From Acidobacteriota bacterium (GTDB lineage Bacteria > Acidobacteriota > Blastocatellia > Pyrinomonadales > Pyrinomonadaceae): a stretch of DNA of 64,000 bases. The notes beneath the pieces are model-generated. The model did no database searches. It saw only the letters and a program-made list of their open reading frames with translations, and was not told the origin of the DNA. Positions 16,362-24,514 of the stretch are shown here, piece after piece (within the stretch, counting starts at the first letter, position 1; each line of letters begins with the position of its first letter). The DNA is taken from NCBI GenBank assembly GCA_019639235.1, contig JAHBSG010000001.1, positions 186,001-250,000 of the forward strand. Direction: 5' to 3'. A program made the translations under genes and the position numbers.

Positions 16362-19300
16362 GGGCCGTTCATCCGGCGAAGCAAGTCGCCGTAGCGCTCA
16401 TCACCGCGTACAGGGTCAAGTTTCGGTTCGACCGCCGTCCAGACCAACCAGGGATCGAAGTTCGTTCGGGCGGCTTCAAGATATTCGAAACCACGGTCAG
16501 TATCGCCGACCGCAAAATAGGCAAGAGCGAAGAAATAGCTGCCGACATAGCGTTCCTCGGCGATCTTTCTCCAGCGTTCGATACGTTCAAGTGCTTCCTC
16601 CGCACGACCGGCGGCAACGAGTGAAAAACACAGTGGATGCAGAACGAGCGGAGAATCGGGTGCAAGCTCTTCGGCGATTAGGCCATGCCGCAGGGATGCA
16701 TCTACGCTGCCGGCCTGAAGCAACGCGTTGCAGGCCTGAACGTGGCTTTGCATCGAGGTAGGTGCAAGGGCAAGCAACTCATCGCTCTTCGTGACAGCAC
16801 GCGTGAAATCTCTTGCCTGATAATAGGTCCACGCTGTCAGCACTTTCGGGCGGAGAGAAAGCGGATCGAGCGATTCTGCGGTTTCGAGCTCCAGGAGCCC
16901 TTCGGCGGTACGTCCGCTAGCGACTAGATACGAAGAAAGCCATTCGTGCCCAAGCGGATAATTCGGGTTTAGTTCGATCGCCCGGCGATAGCAGGACTCG
17001 CTCTTTGCCCATTCCTGCATATTTGAGTGGTATAAGCCGAGGGCCGCATGTGCCTCAGCCAGACCGGGGTCTATCTCGAGCGCACGATTGAGGTTCGCGT
17101 ACATCTGCGGCAACGCTACTTCGGGCGGAATTAGTCCATAGATCAGCGCCCAACCATTGAAATCGGCAAGGCCCGCGTAGGCGGCAGCAAATTGCGGGTC
17201 AAGTTCAACGGCACGCTGAAAAGAAGCGAGGGTTTTAGGGAACGTCTCCGGTGAGAACTGGCTCCAAAAGAACCGTCCCTGAAGATAAGCATCAAGTGCG
17301 GCCGGATTTGCGGTGCCCCGCTTTGCCATCTGCGAAGCCATCTCGTCGTCGATATGCGTCAGCAGCGACCGCGTCACCTGCTCGGAGATCGAGTCCTCGA
17401 GGTCGAGGAGATCGACCGTCGATTCAAAAAAGCTTGCGGACCAGCGGATCGAACGCTCGGCGACATCAAGCAGTTGAACGGTCAGCCGAATGCCTTCGGA
17501 AGCAGCTCTCAAAATGCCGTCGACGACAAACTCGACATTAAGTTCGGTCCCGCATTCGAACGGATCATCGTTGCGTTCGGCGGAGACAACGACGGAACTT
17601 GTCGGCCGCACCTTGAGCTTACGAACGTTCGAGAGCCTAAGTGTGAGTGCATCGGCGAGAGCGGTTCCGAGGAATTCGGGTAACCCGAGGGCAGACGCTG
17701 ATGACCCAATAAGACGAAATGGCAGAACCGCGATCGAACGTTCGCGGCCGTCCGTTCGTGGGGCTGTCGTCGTTTCGAGTGCGATCGGGTTGCCGGTACG
17801 TTCAAGGATCGAGCGATAACGCAGATCGCTTCGAATTGGATCGAGTTTTGGGTCAACCCCGAACCAGACCATCCATTCATTTTTTTCCTCGAGAGCTTTC
17901 TCAAAATACTCAAAGGCTCGGTCGTGTTCTCCGCCCGCAAGACAGGCCATTGCGAGGAAATACGGCTTTACGTGTGATGTTGATTCGAGTTCGGTCAGCT
18001 TAGCAATGATCTTTGTGACGGATTCTTCGTCGCCCTGGCCCGCCCGGGCAAACGCGAGCATATATCGCGGAAGGCCGGCAGCCTTCCATGACTCGGCAGA
18101 AAGCCGCAGAAGCTCGACGGCCTCGTCGTATTCGCCAGCTTCAGTGAGCGAATTTCCAAGGTGAAGCATCGCCTGCGGCATCCCGGGCGCCATTGCGAGA
18201 GCCTTGCGGGCCTTTTGTGTCGCTTCGGTATTCATTCTGCAGAGATAGTACGTCCATGAAGACATCAGGACCGCTCGCGGCGAAAACGGATCAAGCGCTT
18301 CTGCCTTAAGGATCTCGCTGACGGCTTCGTCGACAATGCCTTTACTGCAGTAGATATTGGAAAGGCACTCGTGCGCGAAAGGGATGTCGGGATTCGAAGC
18401 GATAGCAAGTCGGACAAGCCGCTCCGCCTCGCGCCAATCACGTTTCCACAAGAGCTCGATGAAAGCTTTGCGCGAAAGAGCCTCGGCCGAATCGGCGTCT
18501 ATCGCAATGGCTTTATCGATCGCCGCCTCTGCTTCGGGGAATGCCGCTGCGGACGGAATTTCACCGAAGATCGCCGACCAAATATAGAAATCCGCTATCC
18601 CGATATAAGGAAGCAAAAAATGAGGGTCGCGATGAACAGCCCGCCGAAACTCTTCGAGCGAAGCGGTCAATCCTTCATCGGTAAAGCGGCTCCAATGAAA
18701 GCGGCCGCGAAGATAGGCGGCATAAGCTTCGTTGTCTTTGGTGGCGGGCCGATGAAGTTCCTCGCGATCCTCCCGCGGAAGTTCGGGCAAGAGTGCGCCG
18801 GTAAGCTGACGGCAGATCGAATCCTCAAGCTCGATGAGGTCCGAAGCATCCTCCTGAAACTCCCGGATCCATACTGCGTTTCGTTTTGCCACGTTGTAGA
18901 GGCATGCAGTGACGCAGGCTTCGCCGTCGGACAATCGGCTTGAGCCGGCAAGGACGAAATCGACTCCAAGTTGAACTCCTGCATCGAAGGGCTTTCGGCT
19001 GCTAAAGGAAAGCACCGAGGTTGTTGGGCGGACCACGATGTGAGCGAGCCGCGAGATCCGCGAAACGAGAGAATCAGCGATACCCACACCGAACGCGTCA
19101 GCAGCCGGATCGGTTTCCTCGGCATCAAAAGGAAGTATGGCCAAGGTCGGCTTTTGGGGCCGCGTCGACGAGATGACTGCGGCCGTCTCTCCGACTATGG
19201 ATTCGGATAGAAGGGACTTGACCGCCGTGTGCAGATCACGGGCCTCGGGATACCGTTCCTGCGGTTGCTGTGCAGTCGCCTTTTGGATGATCGCACTTAG

Positions 19301-19978
19301 TCCGGACGTGAAGTTCTGAACGTTTGGGCTGGCGGGAACGCCTTCTGCAAGATCGCTTAGAATTACGCCGAGCGAATAGACGTCCGAGGCAACCGTGACG
19401 GCTTCGCCTCGTGCAAACTCCGGAGCATCGAATTTGCTTGTGCTGAAGCGACCGGGAGCGAAACTCGCATCGGGGTCGCAGCGACGCAGGCCAAAATCGA
19501 GCAGCTTGACCGTTCCTTCGTCGTTAACAAGAATGTTCTCCGGCTTGATGTCTCCGTGGAGAACGTCCGCTTCATGGGCGGCCTGAATCGCTTGACAGAT
19601 CTGCCGGAAGATGTCGAGACGCTCCGACAAGTTGAGCTGATGGCCTTCGCAGTATTCGAATAGCGTGGCCCCCTCGACGTATTCCATCACGAAATACGGT
19701 GAGCCATCGACCGACGTTCCTCCGCCGTAAAAGTGAGCGATGTTCGGGTGGTTAAGGGCAGCGGCGATCTGACGTTCGCGTTTGAACCGCTCGAGCGTGA
19801 CGCCGTCGTAGGAGCCTTGCGGGAGAAGCTTTACAGCGACCCGCTGGTCGAACTCACCATCAACGCGGATACCAAGATAGACCTCGCCGACGCTATCGCG
19901 GCCGAGTACGGATTCTAACCTGTACGGCCCGATGCGGGCGGCGGCTCCGGGGTCAGTATTTCGCAGGGGCTCGCTCAT
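16349..19978 (-). CDS. Ser/Thr kinase-like protein with two TolB-like/TPR modules (divergent kinase)
   Basis: The protein has 1209 aa. The kinase domain (about 17-262) keeps AVKLL, DFG (161-163) and an APE-like motif. The glycine loop is degenerate (LGRDSVGEV, second Gly replaced), and the catalytic loop reads HGD (141-143) instead of HRD. Two tandem modules follow. Each has a TolB/FlgO-like domain (about 278-390 and 755-870, starting ILPF or VLPF) and a TPR array. The TPR arrays end in near-identical tails (DPKLDPIRSDLRYRSIL and EPKLDPVRGDERYGDLL). No membrane helix or signal peptide is visible. It is a paralogue of the upstream kinase at 20022-24338, 43 nt away. Kinase activity may be weak or lost. 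Confidence 0.9.
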   Translation of the reverse strand: MSEPLRNTDPGAAARIGPYRLESVLGRDSVGEVYLGIRVDGEFDQRVAVKLLPQGSYDGVTLERFKRERQIAAALNHPNIAHFYGGGTSVDGSPYFVMEYVEGATLFEYCEGHQLNLSERLDIFRQICQAIQAAHEADVLHGDIKPENILVNDEGTVKLLDFGLRRCDPDASFAPGRFSTSKFDAPEFARGEAVTVASDVYSLGVILSDLAEGVPASPNVQNFTSGLSAIIQKATAQQPQERYPEARDLHTAVKSLLSESIVGETAAVISSTRPQKPTLAILPFDAEETDPAADAFGVGIADSLVSRISRLAHIVVRPTTSVLSFSSRKPFDAGVQLGVDFVLAGSSRLSDGEACVTACLYNVAKRNAVWIREFQEDASDLIELEDSICRQLTGALLPELPREDREELHRPATKDNEAYAAYLRGRFHWSRFTDEGLTASLEEFRRAVHRDPHFLLPYIGIADFYIWSAIFGEIPSAAAFPEAEAAIDKAIAIDADSAEALSRKAFIELLWKRDWREAERLVRLAIASNPDIPFAHECLSNIYCSKGIVDEAVSEILKAEALDPFSPRAVLMSSWTYYLCRMNTEATQKARKALAMAPGMPQAMLHLGNSLTEAGEYDEAVELLRLSAESWKAAGLPRYMLAFARAGQGDEESVTKIIAKLTELESTSHVKPYFLAMACLAGGEHDRAFEYFEKALEEKNEWMVWFGVDPKLDPIRSDLRYRSILERTGNPIALETTTAPRTDGRERSIAVLPFRLIGSSASALGLPEFLGTALADALTLRLSNVRKLKVRPTSSVVVSAERNDDPFECGTELNVEFVVDGILRAASEGIRLTVQLLDVAERSIRWSASFFESTVDLLDLEDSISEQVTRSLLTHIDDEMASQMAKRGTANPAALDAYLQGRFFWSQFSPETFPKTLASFQRAVELDPQFAAAYAGLADFNGWALIYGLIPPEVALPQMYANLNRALEIDPGLAEAHAALGLYHSNMQEWAKSESCYRRAIELNPNYPLGHEWLSSYLVASGRTAEGLLELETAESLDPLSLRPKVLTAWTYYQARDFTRAVTKSDELLALAPTSMQSHVQACNALLQAGSVDASLRHGLIAEELAPDSPLVLHPLCFSLVAAGRAEEALERIERWRKIAEERYVGSYFFALAYFAVGDTDRGFEYLEAARTNFDPWLVWTAVEPKLDPVRGDERYGDLLRRMNGPQLP

Positions 19979-19990
19979 CGAGAAAGCCTA

Positions 19991-20019
19991 ATTCTGACAT
20001 CAGCCGAGGATGCGGTCAA
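19991..20019 (-). promoter_or_regulatory. Predicted promoter of the 1209-aa kinase gene, almost leaderless
   Basis: On the minus strand, TTGACC (20014-20019) and CAGAAT (19991-19996) are separated by 17 bp. Transcription would start near 19984, only about 6 nt before the ATG at 19978. No Shine-Dalgarno sequence is present. Confidence 0.45.
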
Positions 20020-20021
20020 TC

Positions 20022-23000
20022 CTACCTTTTTGAGGGTTCTTTCAGGCGGTTGACGATGGTTTGAAAACGTGGTTCACCGCGAATCACATCGAATCGTGGG
20101 TCGAATTCCAGGAAGTTAATGCCGTGCGAACTTGCGGCGTCTGCACGCTCGAGTGCGTCAAGAGCTTTCTCGGTCAACCCATAATGCAAATACGTAAGAG
20201 CCTCTTCGTGCGCGAAAGCGTAAGGGTTCTCCGCGATCGCACGAGCAGAGGCGACTTCATTTAACGTCCGGAGCGAGGCCTCGCGGTCCGACTGCGGGTC
20301 GCGTGTTTGCAGTTCGATAAGCAGCCAGCTTGGGTCGGCGGGGTCGCCGTTTCCGTAATTTATCTCTTTGCGGAAGACGGCCTGTGCAAGAGCGAGGTCG
20401 TTCATTGCCGAGGCCGTCCAACGCTTTACTTTGAGGGCCGGCAGGAACGATGGATCCTCTGTAAGAACGGCGTTGGCTTCACGGATGGCTTCCTCGTAGT
20501 TGCGAGCGTAAAAACTCGCCATAGCTGCCGCAGACCGGACGGCTGGCGACCGCGGATCAAGCCTTTGAGCGTTCTTTATCTCCTGTGCAGCCTCTACATG
20601 TTTGCCGATTGCGGAAAGAAACAGTGCAAACCAGTGATGAGCTTGCGAGAGCGAGGGGTTGAGCTGGATCGCACGCCTATACGCGAGTTCGGCTGCCTGC
20701 CGGTCGCGGTTGGCGTAGAATTTTAGATAGGCGTCGGCGGAATGTGCTTCGGCTAAACCGTCATCTAACGCCAATGCGCGGTCAACGTATTCGCGTGCCT
20801 TTTGATACGAATCCTCAGGAGCGGTCATGTCGTAAAGCTTGAGGAGCAGATATCCTTCGGCCATTCCAACGTAAGCGAGAGCAAAGTCGCCGTCCTTTGC
20901 CAGCGACTGCCCAAAGGTCGTGATCGCCTGCCGAAGGTCTGCAGCTGATCGCCGCGAAAGCTGATAGCGGCCGATGAGGTAGAGCTCATACGCCTCAGCG
21001 TTCTCGGTATAGCTTTTTTCGACCTGATAACGTTCGAGTGCCAGCGGTTCGATGCCGAGAGCCGTCCATATTCGCTCAGCAAGTTCCGTTTGGAGCGGAA
21101 ATAGCCCTTTCTCATCAGCAGTGAACGTTTCCTGCCAAACGCGGCTACCGGATGCAGCGTTGACCAACTCCGCCCTAAGGGTAGAGACGCCGTTCTCGAT
21201 AGAGAGTTCGCCCTTTACAACAAAATTCGCACCGACCGATCCTACTGTCGCGAGATCGTCTTCGCGGATCGTTCGCGCAGAGTTTGCCGAGATCACCTGA
21301 AGCCCTTTGATGTTGCCCAGCTTGTGCGTGAGAGCGTCTGAAAGCCCGACGCCTAGATTGAACTTGTCATCCTGAACCGTACGGAACGGAAGCACAAGAA
21401 TTGTCGGTGTAGAGAAAGGCCTCTCGTTGATCGTATTCGCCCCGCCTCCGATCAACGACGGCAACACAAAATAGCCGATACCTGCGAGTATCAGGAGTCC
21501 GGTAACCGCGGCCGCGACCTTGTTCGGGAAGCTACCGACAAGTGCCCTCGGCGCTTCCATCCCGGCCGTATCAGGCCCCTCGTTGATGACAAGCGTAGTC
21601 TTCTCGTCCGGTCGCGAGAGGCTGCCGTCTGTATCGTGGCCCAGTCGATATCCGCTTTCCGAAAATCGCTTGAAGAGCATCCGGTAACCGGTCTTTTCAA
21701 GGATTGCGTCGAACCTCGGATCGTTCCGGATCGGATCGAAGGCGGGCTCTACGCCGAGCCAATTAAGCCACGCTTCTCGCGATTCCAGAGCTTCCTCGAG
21801 TTTCTCGATCGCTTTTTCATGGTCGCCGAGTTCGATATAGCCGAGCGACATTTGATAGGGCGACACGTATCGGTTCGCCGATAGCGCTTCGAGTTCAACA
21901 GCCGCCTTGCGTGCCTCGTCGTCCCGGCCCGCAACAGCGAATGCCTCAACATTCGCGATTCGGGCAAAAAGCCCGTCGCCCATCAAGGCGATCGCCTTTT
22001 CGTTCTCTTCGAGCGCTCGGCGAGGCTCGTCTAAGGCACGCAATACCTTGCTCAGCCCATAGTGGCCGAGACCATACCCAGGGAAGTCACGGACGACCTT
22101 TTCGTATTTTTCACGTGATTCACTGAACCGCCGGGCGTAATAGAGCCCCCAGGCGATATTATGCTGGTTGAATGGCGTAAGCGGGTCGAGTTCTGCTCCG
22201 CGCTCTGCGAACTGCAGAGCCTCGGAAAACCTACCTTCGGTGAATAGAACGATCGAATACCACACATAGGCATTAGCATTCGCGGGGTTGAGTTCGAGAG
22301 CCTTGAGCAAGTATGTCTCAGCCCTTGACCAATCGTAGTTGCCCGCGTGAAGACAGAATCCGAGCGTTGCGTTGGCCTCCGAAAGTCCGGGATCGAGATC
22401 CACTGCTTTTTGAGCAGCCGCGATGCCGGGCTGAAAGCACTCGCTTGGCGGCAATACGCCGATGATGCCAAGCCAGGCGTAGTAATCCGCAATACCGGTG
22501 TACGCAAGAGCATAATTCGGGTCCGCGGCGATCGCCTTATGAAAACTGACAAACGCGTGAGCGAATCCCTCTTCGGTGAAGCTGTTAAAGTGATAGCGGC
22601 CCCGAAGATAGCTTTCGAACGCTTCAGGATCATCGGTTCCACGCTCAGCAAGTTCGTCGACCGTCGCACCGCTGATCTGCGGCAAGATCGCTTCGAGCAC
22701 GCGGATGGAAATCGTGTCCTCAAGAGTCAAAACATCGGAAAGCGTCTCGTCGATCGAGGTCGCCCAGATGGTCGCGTTGTCGGCAATGCTCAGAAGCTGG
22801 ACATTCACGCGGAGCCGGCTTCCTGCTTGCTTGACGCTTCCATCAATGATGAATTCAACACCTAGGGCCTCGCCGGCCTTCACCGGATCGGGCTGCTCCT
22901 TGCTAAAGGCAAGTATCGAGCTTGTCGGCCGCACGGTCAGGCTTTTGACCTTGCTTAGCCGAGTGATCATTGCATCGGCGAGGCCGAGGCCAAGGAAGCT

Positions 23001-24338
23001 ATGGTCGGTGTCCCCGGGATGGCCGAGGTTAATGAACTTGAATGGAAGTACCGCAATGGAACGGCCTGCCTCGGAACGTCGAATGAACGAATTTGATTCG
23101 GCCGATCTTTTCGGTGAGTACTTTGGCGCTCGGATCTCGGATCCCGCCAGATACCTTTCGATGTCATCTGCAAGTTCCGCAGCCGAGGAGTATCGATCCT
23201 CGGGCCGCTTGGCGAGAGCCTTCATTACGATGTCGTCAAGGCCCCTCTTTAGCGTTTCCCGAAGTTTTTCCGTGTTTATTCGCCGCGCTTTCGCGGGACG
23301 CTCCGCGTCACCGTTGTACCGAGCGAGAAGCGTTTCATCGATCCGCAAAGCCGCGCTCGGCAATTCAGGCATTACCTCACAAACGACCCGGCTAACCTCG
23401 TGCAGGGCTCGCCCTGCGAAACTATACGGCTTATGCCCGGTGAGGATCTCATAGAGCAATATGCCGAGAGAATAAATATCGCTCGCCGGCGTAACTTCCT
23501 CACCCTGTACCTGTTCTGGGCTCGAATAGTCGGGCGTCATCATCCGAAGCATCGACGCCGTTGGGTTGACCGATTCATGAATCAATTCGGGGTCGAGTAT
23601 CTTTGCGATACCGAAATCGAGCAGCTTCGGAACGCCTGCATTATTGATGAGAACGTTGCCCGGTTTGATGTCCCTGTGAATGATCTGCCGGCCGTGCGCG
23701 TACTCGACCGCTGAGCAGATCTGCATGAAGATACGGAGTCGATCCTCGATCGAAAGCGAACGGGAATCGCAATAGTTGTAAAGGGTTTCTCCGTCAACAT
23801 ACTCCATTACGAAGTAGGGAAGTCCTTCTTCGGTGGTTCCACCGTCAAGGAGGCGGGCAATATACGGGTGGTCGAACGATGCGAGTATCTGGCGTTCGTG
23901 CCGGAATCGCCGGACGATAAAGTCCGAATCCATCCCCCTTTTGATCAGCTTGACGGCGACCTTTTGTTCGAACTCACCGTCGGCACGCTCACCGAGATAT
24001 ACGGAACCCATTCCGCCGCGGCCGAGTTCGCCAACGAGGCGAAAAACACCGATCTTGCGTCCGTGCAGGTTCGAGGTAGCGTCGGTCTGCGGTGCATCCG
24101 ACAAGGAATTTGAGATCTCCTTTTTCGCTTTTGTAGAGAGAAAACGGCTGTCCGTCCAGACCGAAGCCTCAATGAATTGCTCGTCAGCGGCCTCGCTCTG
24201 AAGCAGCTTTTCAACCTCAGGTATCAGTTCCGGAGCATCGGAGAGCTGTTCTTTGACGAAGGAAAGCCGCTCCGCCGCGGGCACTTCGAGTGCCGCGTGA
24301 AACGTTTCCTCTATCCTCTGCCATTCGCCGCTTTCCAT
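20022..24338 (-). CDS. Giant Ser/Thr protein kinase with two TolB-like/TPR modules and one membrane helix
   Basis: The protein has 1438 aa. The N-terminus (EWQRIEETFHAALE, LIPEVEKLL) is the helical preface typical of acidobacterial kinases. The kinase domain (about 95-365) has all key motifs: GRGGMGSV, AVKLI, HRDIKPGN, DFG and SPEQ. A TolB-like domain (about 426-540) and TPR repeats (about 570-850) follow. One hydrophobic segment (about 940-960) precedes a second TolB-like domain (about 970-1090) and a second TPR array (about 1130-1420). The layout suggests that the second module lies across the membrane, with TolB/TPR parts sensing or docking. That is inference. The adjacent kinase gene is a shorter paralogue. 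Confidence 0.93.
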   Translation of the reverse strand: MESGEWQRIEETFHAALEVPAAERLSFVKEQLSDAPELIPEVEKLLQSEAADEQFIEASVWTDSRFLSTKAKKEISNSLSDAPQTDATSNLHGRKIGVFRLVGELGRGGMGSVYLGERADGEFEQKVAVKLIKRGMDSDFIVRRFRHERQILASFDHPYIARLLDGGTTEEGLPYFVMEYVDGETLYNYCDSRSLSIEDRLRIFMQICSAVEYAHGRQIIHRDIKPGNVLINNAGVPKLLDFGIAKILDPELIHESVNPTASMLRMMTPDYSSPEQVQGEEVTPASDIYSLGILLYEILTGHKPYSFAGRALHEVSRVVCEVMPELPSAALRIDETLLARYNGDAERPAKARRINTEKLRETLKRGLDDIVMKALAKRPEDRYSSAAELADDIERYLAGSEIRAPKYSPKRSAESNSFIRRSEAGRSIAVLPFKFINLGHPGDTDHSFLGLGLADAMITRLSKVKSLTVRPTSSILAFSKEQPDPVKAGEALGVEFIIDGSVKQAGSRLRVNVQLLSIADNATIWATSIDETLSDVLTLEDTISIRVLEAILPQISGATVDELAERGTDDPEAFESYLRGRYHFNSFTEEGFAHAFVSFHKAIAADPNYALAYTGIADYYAWLGIIGVLPPSECFQPGIAAAQKAVDLDPGLSEANATLGFCLHAGNYDWSRAETYLLKALELNPANANAYVWYSIVLFTEGRFSEALQFAERGAELDPLTPFNQHNIAWGLYYARRFSESREKYEKVVRDFPGYGLGHYGLSKVLRALDEPRRALEENEKAIALMGDGLFARIANVEAFAVAGRDDEARKAAVELEALSANRYVSPYQMSLGYIELGDHEKAIEKLEEALESREAWLNWLGVEPAFDPIRNDPRFDAILEKTGYRMLFKRFSESGYRLGHDTDGSLSRPDEKTTLVINEGPDTAGMEAPRALVGSFPNKVAAAVTGLLILAGIGYFVLPSLIGGGANTINERPFSTPTILVLPFRTVQDDKFNLGVGLSDALTHKLGNIKGLQVISANSARTIREDDLATVGSVGANFVVKGELSIENGVSTLRAELVNAASGSRVWQETFTADEKGLFPLQTELAERIWTALGIEPLALERYQVEKSYTENAEAYELYLIGRYQLSRRSAADLRQAITTFGQSLAKDGDFALAYVGMAEGYLLLKLYDMTAPEDSYQKAREYVDRALALDDGLAEAHSADAYLKFYANRDRQAAELAYRRAIQLNPSLSQAHHWFALFLSAIGKHVEAAQEIKNAQRLDPRSPAVRSAAAMASFYARNYEEAIREANAVLTEDPSFLPALKVKRWTASAMNDLALAQAVFRKEINYGNGDPADPSWLLIELQTRDPQSDREASLRTLNEVASARAIAENPYAFAHEEALTYLHYGLTEKALDALERADAASSHGINFLEFDPRFDVIRGEPRFQTIVNRLKEPSKR

Positions 24339-24346
24339 GCCCCTAC

Positions 24347-24375
24347 ATTATAGGCTTCGACGGCAAAAACGTCAT
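24347..24375 (-). promoter_or_regulatory. Predicted promoter of the 1438-aa kinase gene, almost leaderless
   Basis: On the minus strand, ATGACG (24370-24375) and a perfect TATAAT (24347-24352) are 17 bp apart. The expected start near 24340 is within a few nucleotides of the ATG at 24338. The mRNA would be leaderless or nearly so. Confidence 0.55.
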
Positions 24376-24443
24376 TTCGGACGAGGGACGTTAATGCAAA
24401 TTCTGGAGATTCGGTGATATTGCGAGTTAAAACACATTAAATA

Positions 24444-24472
24444 TTGCAAAACATACGATGTTTTGCTATAGT
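24444..24472 (+). promoter_or_regulatory. Promoter with a perfect palindrome across its spacer, upstream of the HD-GYP gene
   Basis: TTGCAA (24444-24449) and TATAGT (24467-24472) are separated by exactly 17 bp. GCAAAACAT (24446-24454) and ATGTTTTGC (24458-24466) form a perfect 9-bp inverted repeat around a 3-nt centre. The repeat fills the spacer and part of the -35. This is the geometry of a repressor operator or of a spacer-binding activator. Transcription would start near 24479, so the in-frame ATG at 24458 cannot be used. Confidence 0.6.
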
Positions 24473-24514
24473 TTCGGGTGGCGCAACTTGCGCTCCCGCC
24501 GTCTGAATCCCGCG

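Noticed and set aside
16349..24338. Assembly artefact from the repeated kinase genes
   Set aside because: The modules are clearly diverged from each other at protein level, and both genes have distinct promoters and domain details.
24458..24514. Start of the HD-GYP gene at ATG 24458
   Set aside because: It lies within the promoter palindrome, upstream of the predicted transcription start near 24479. The ATG at 24515 fits the membrane anchor.
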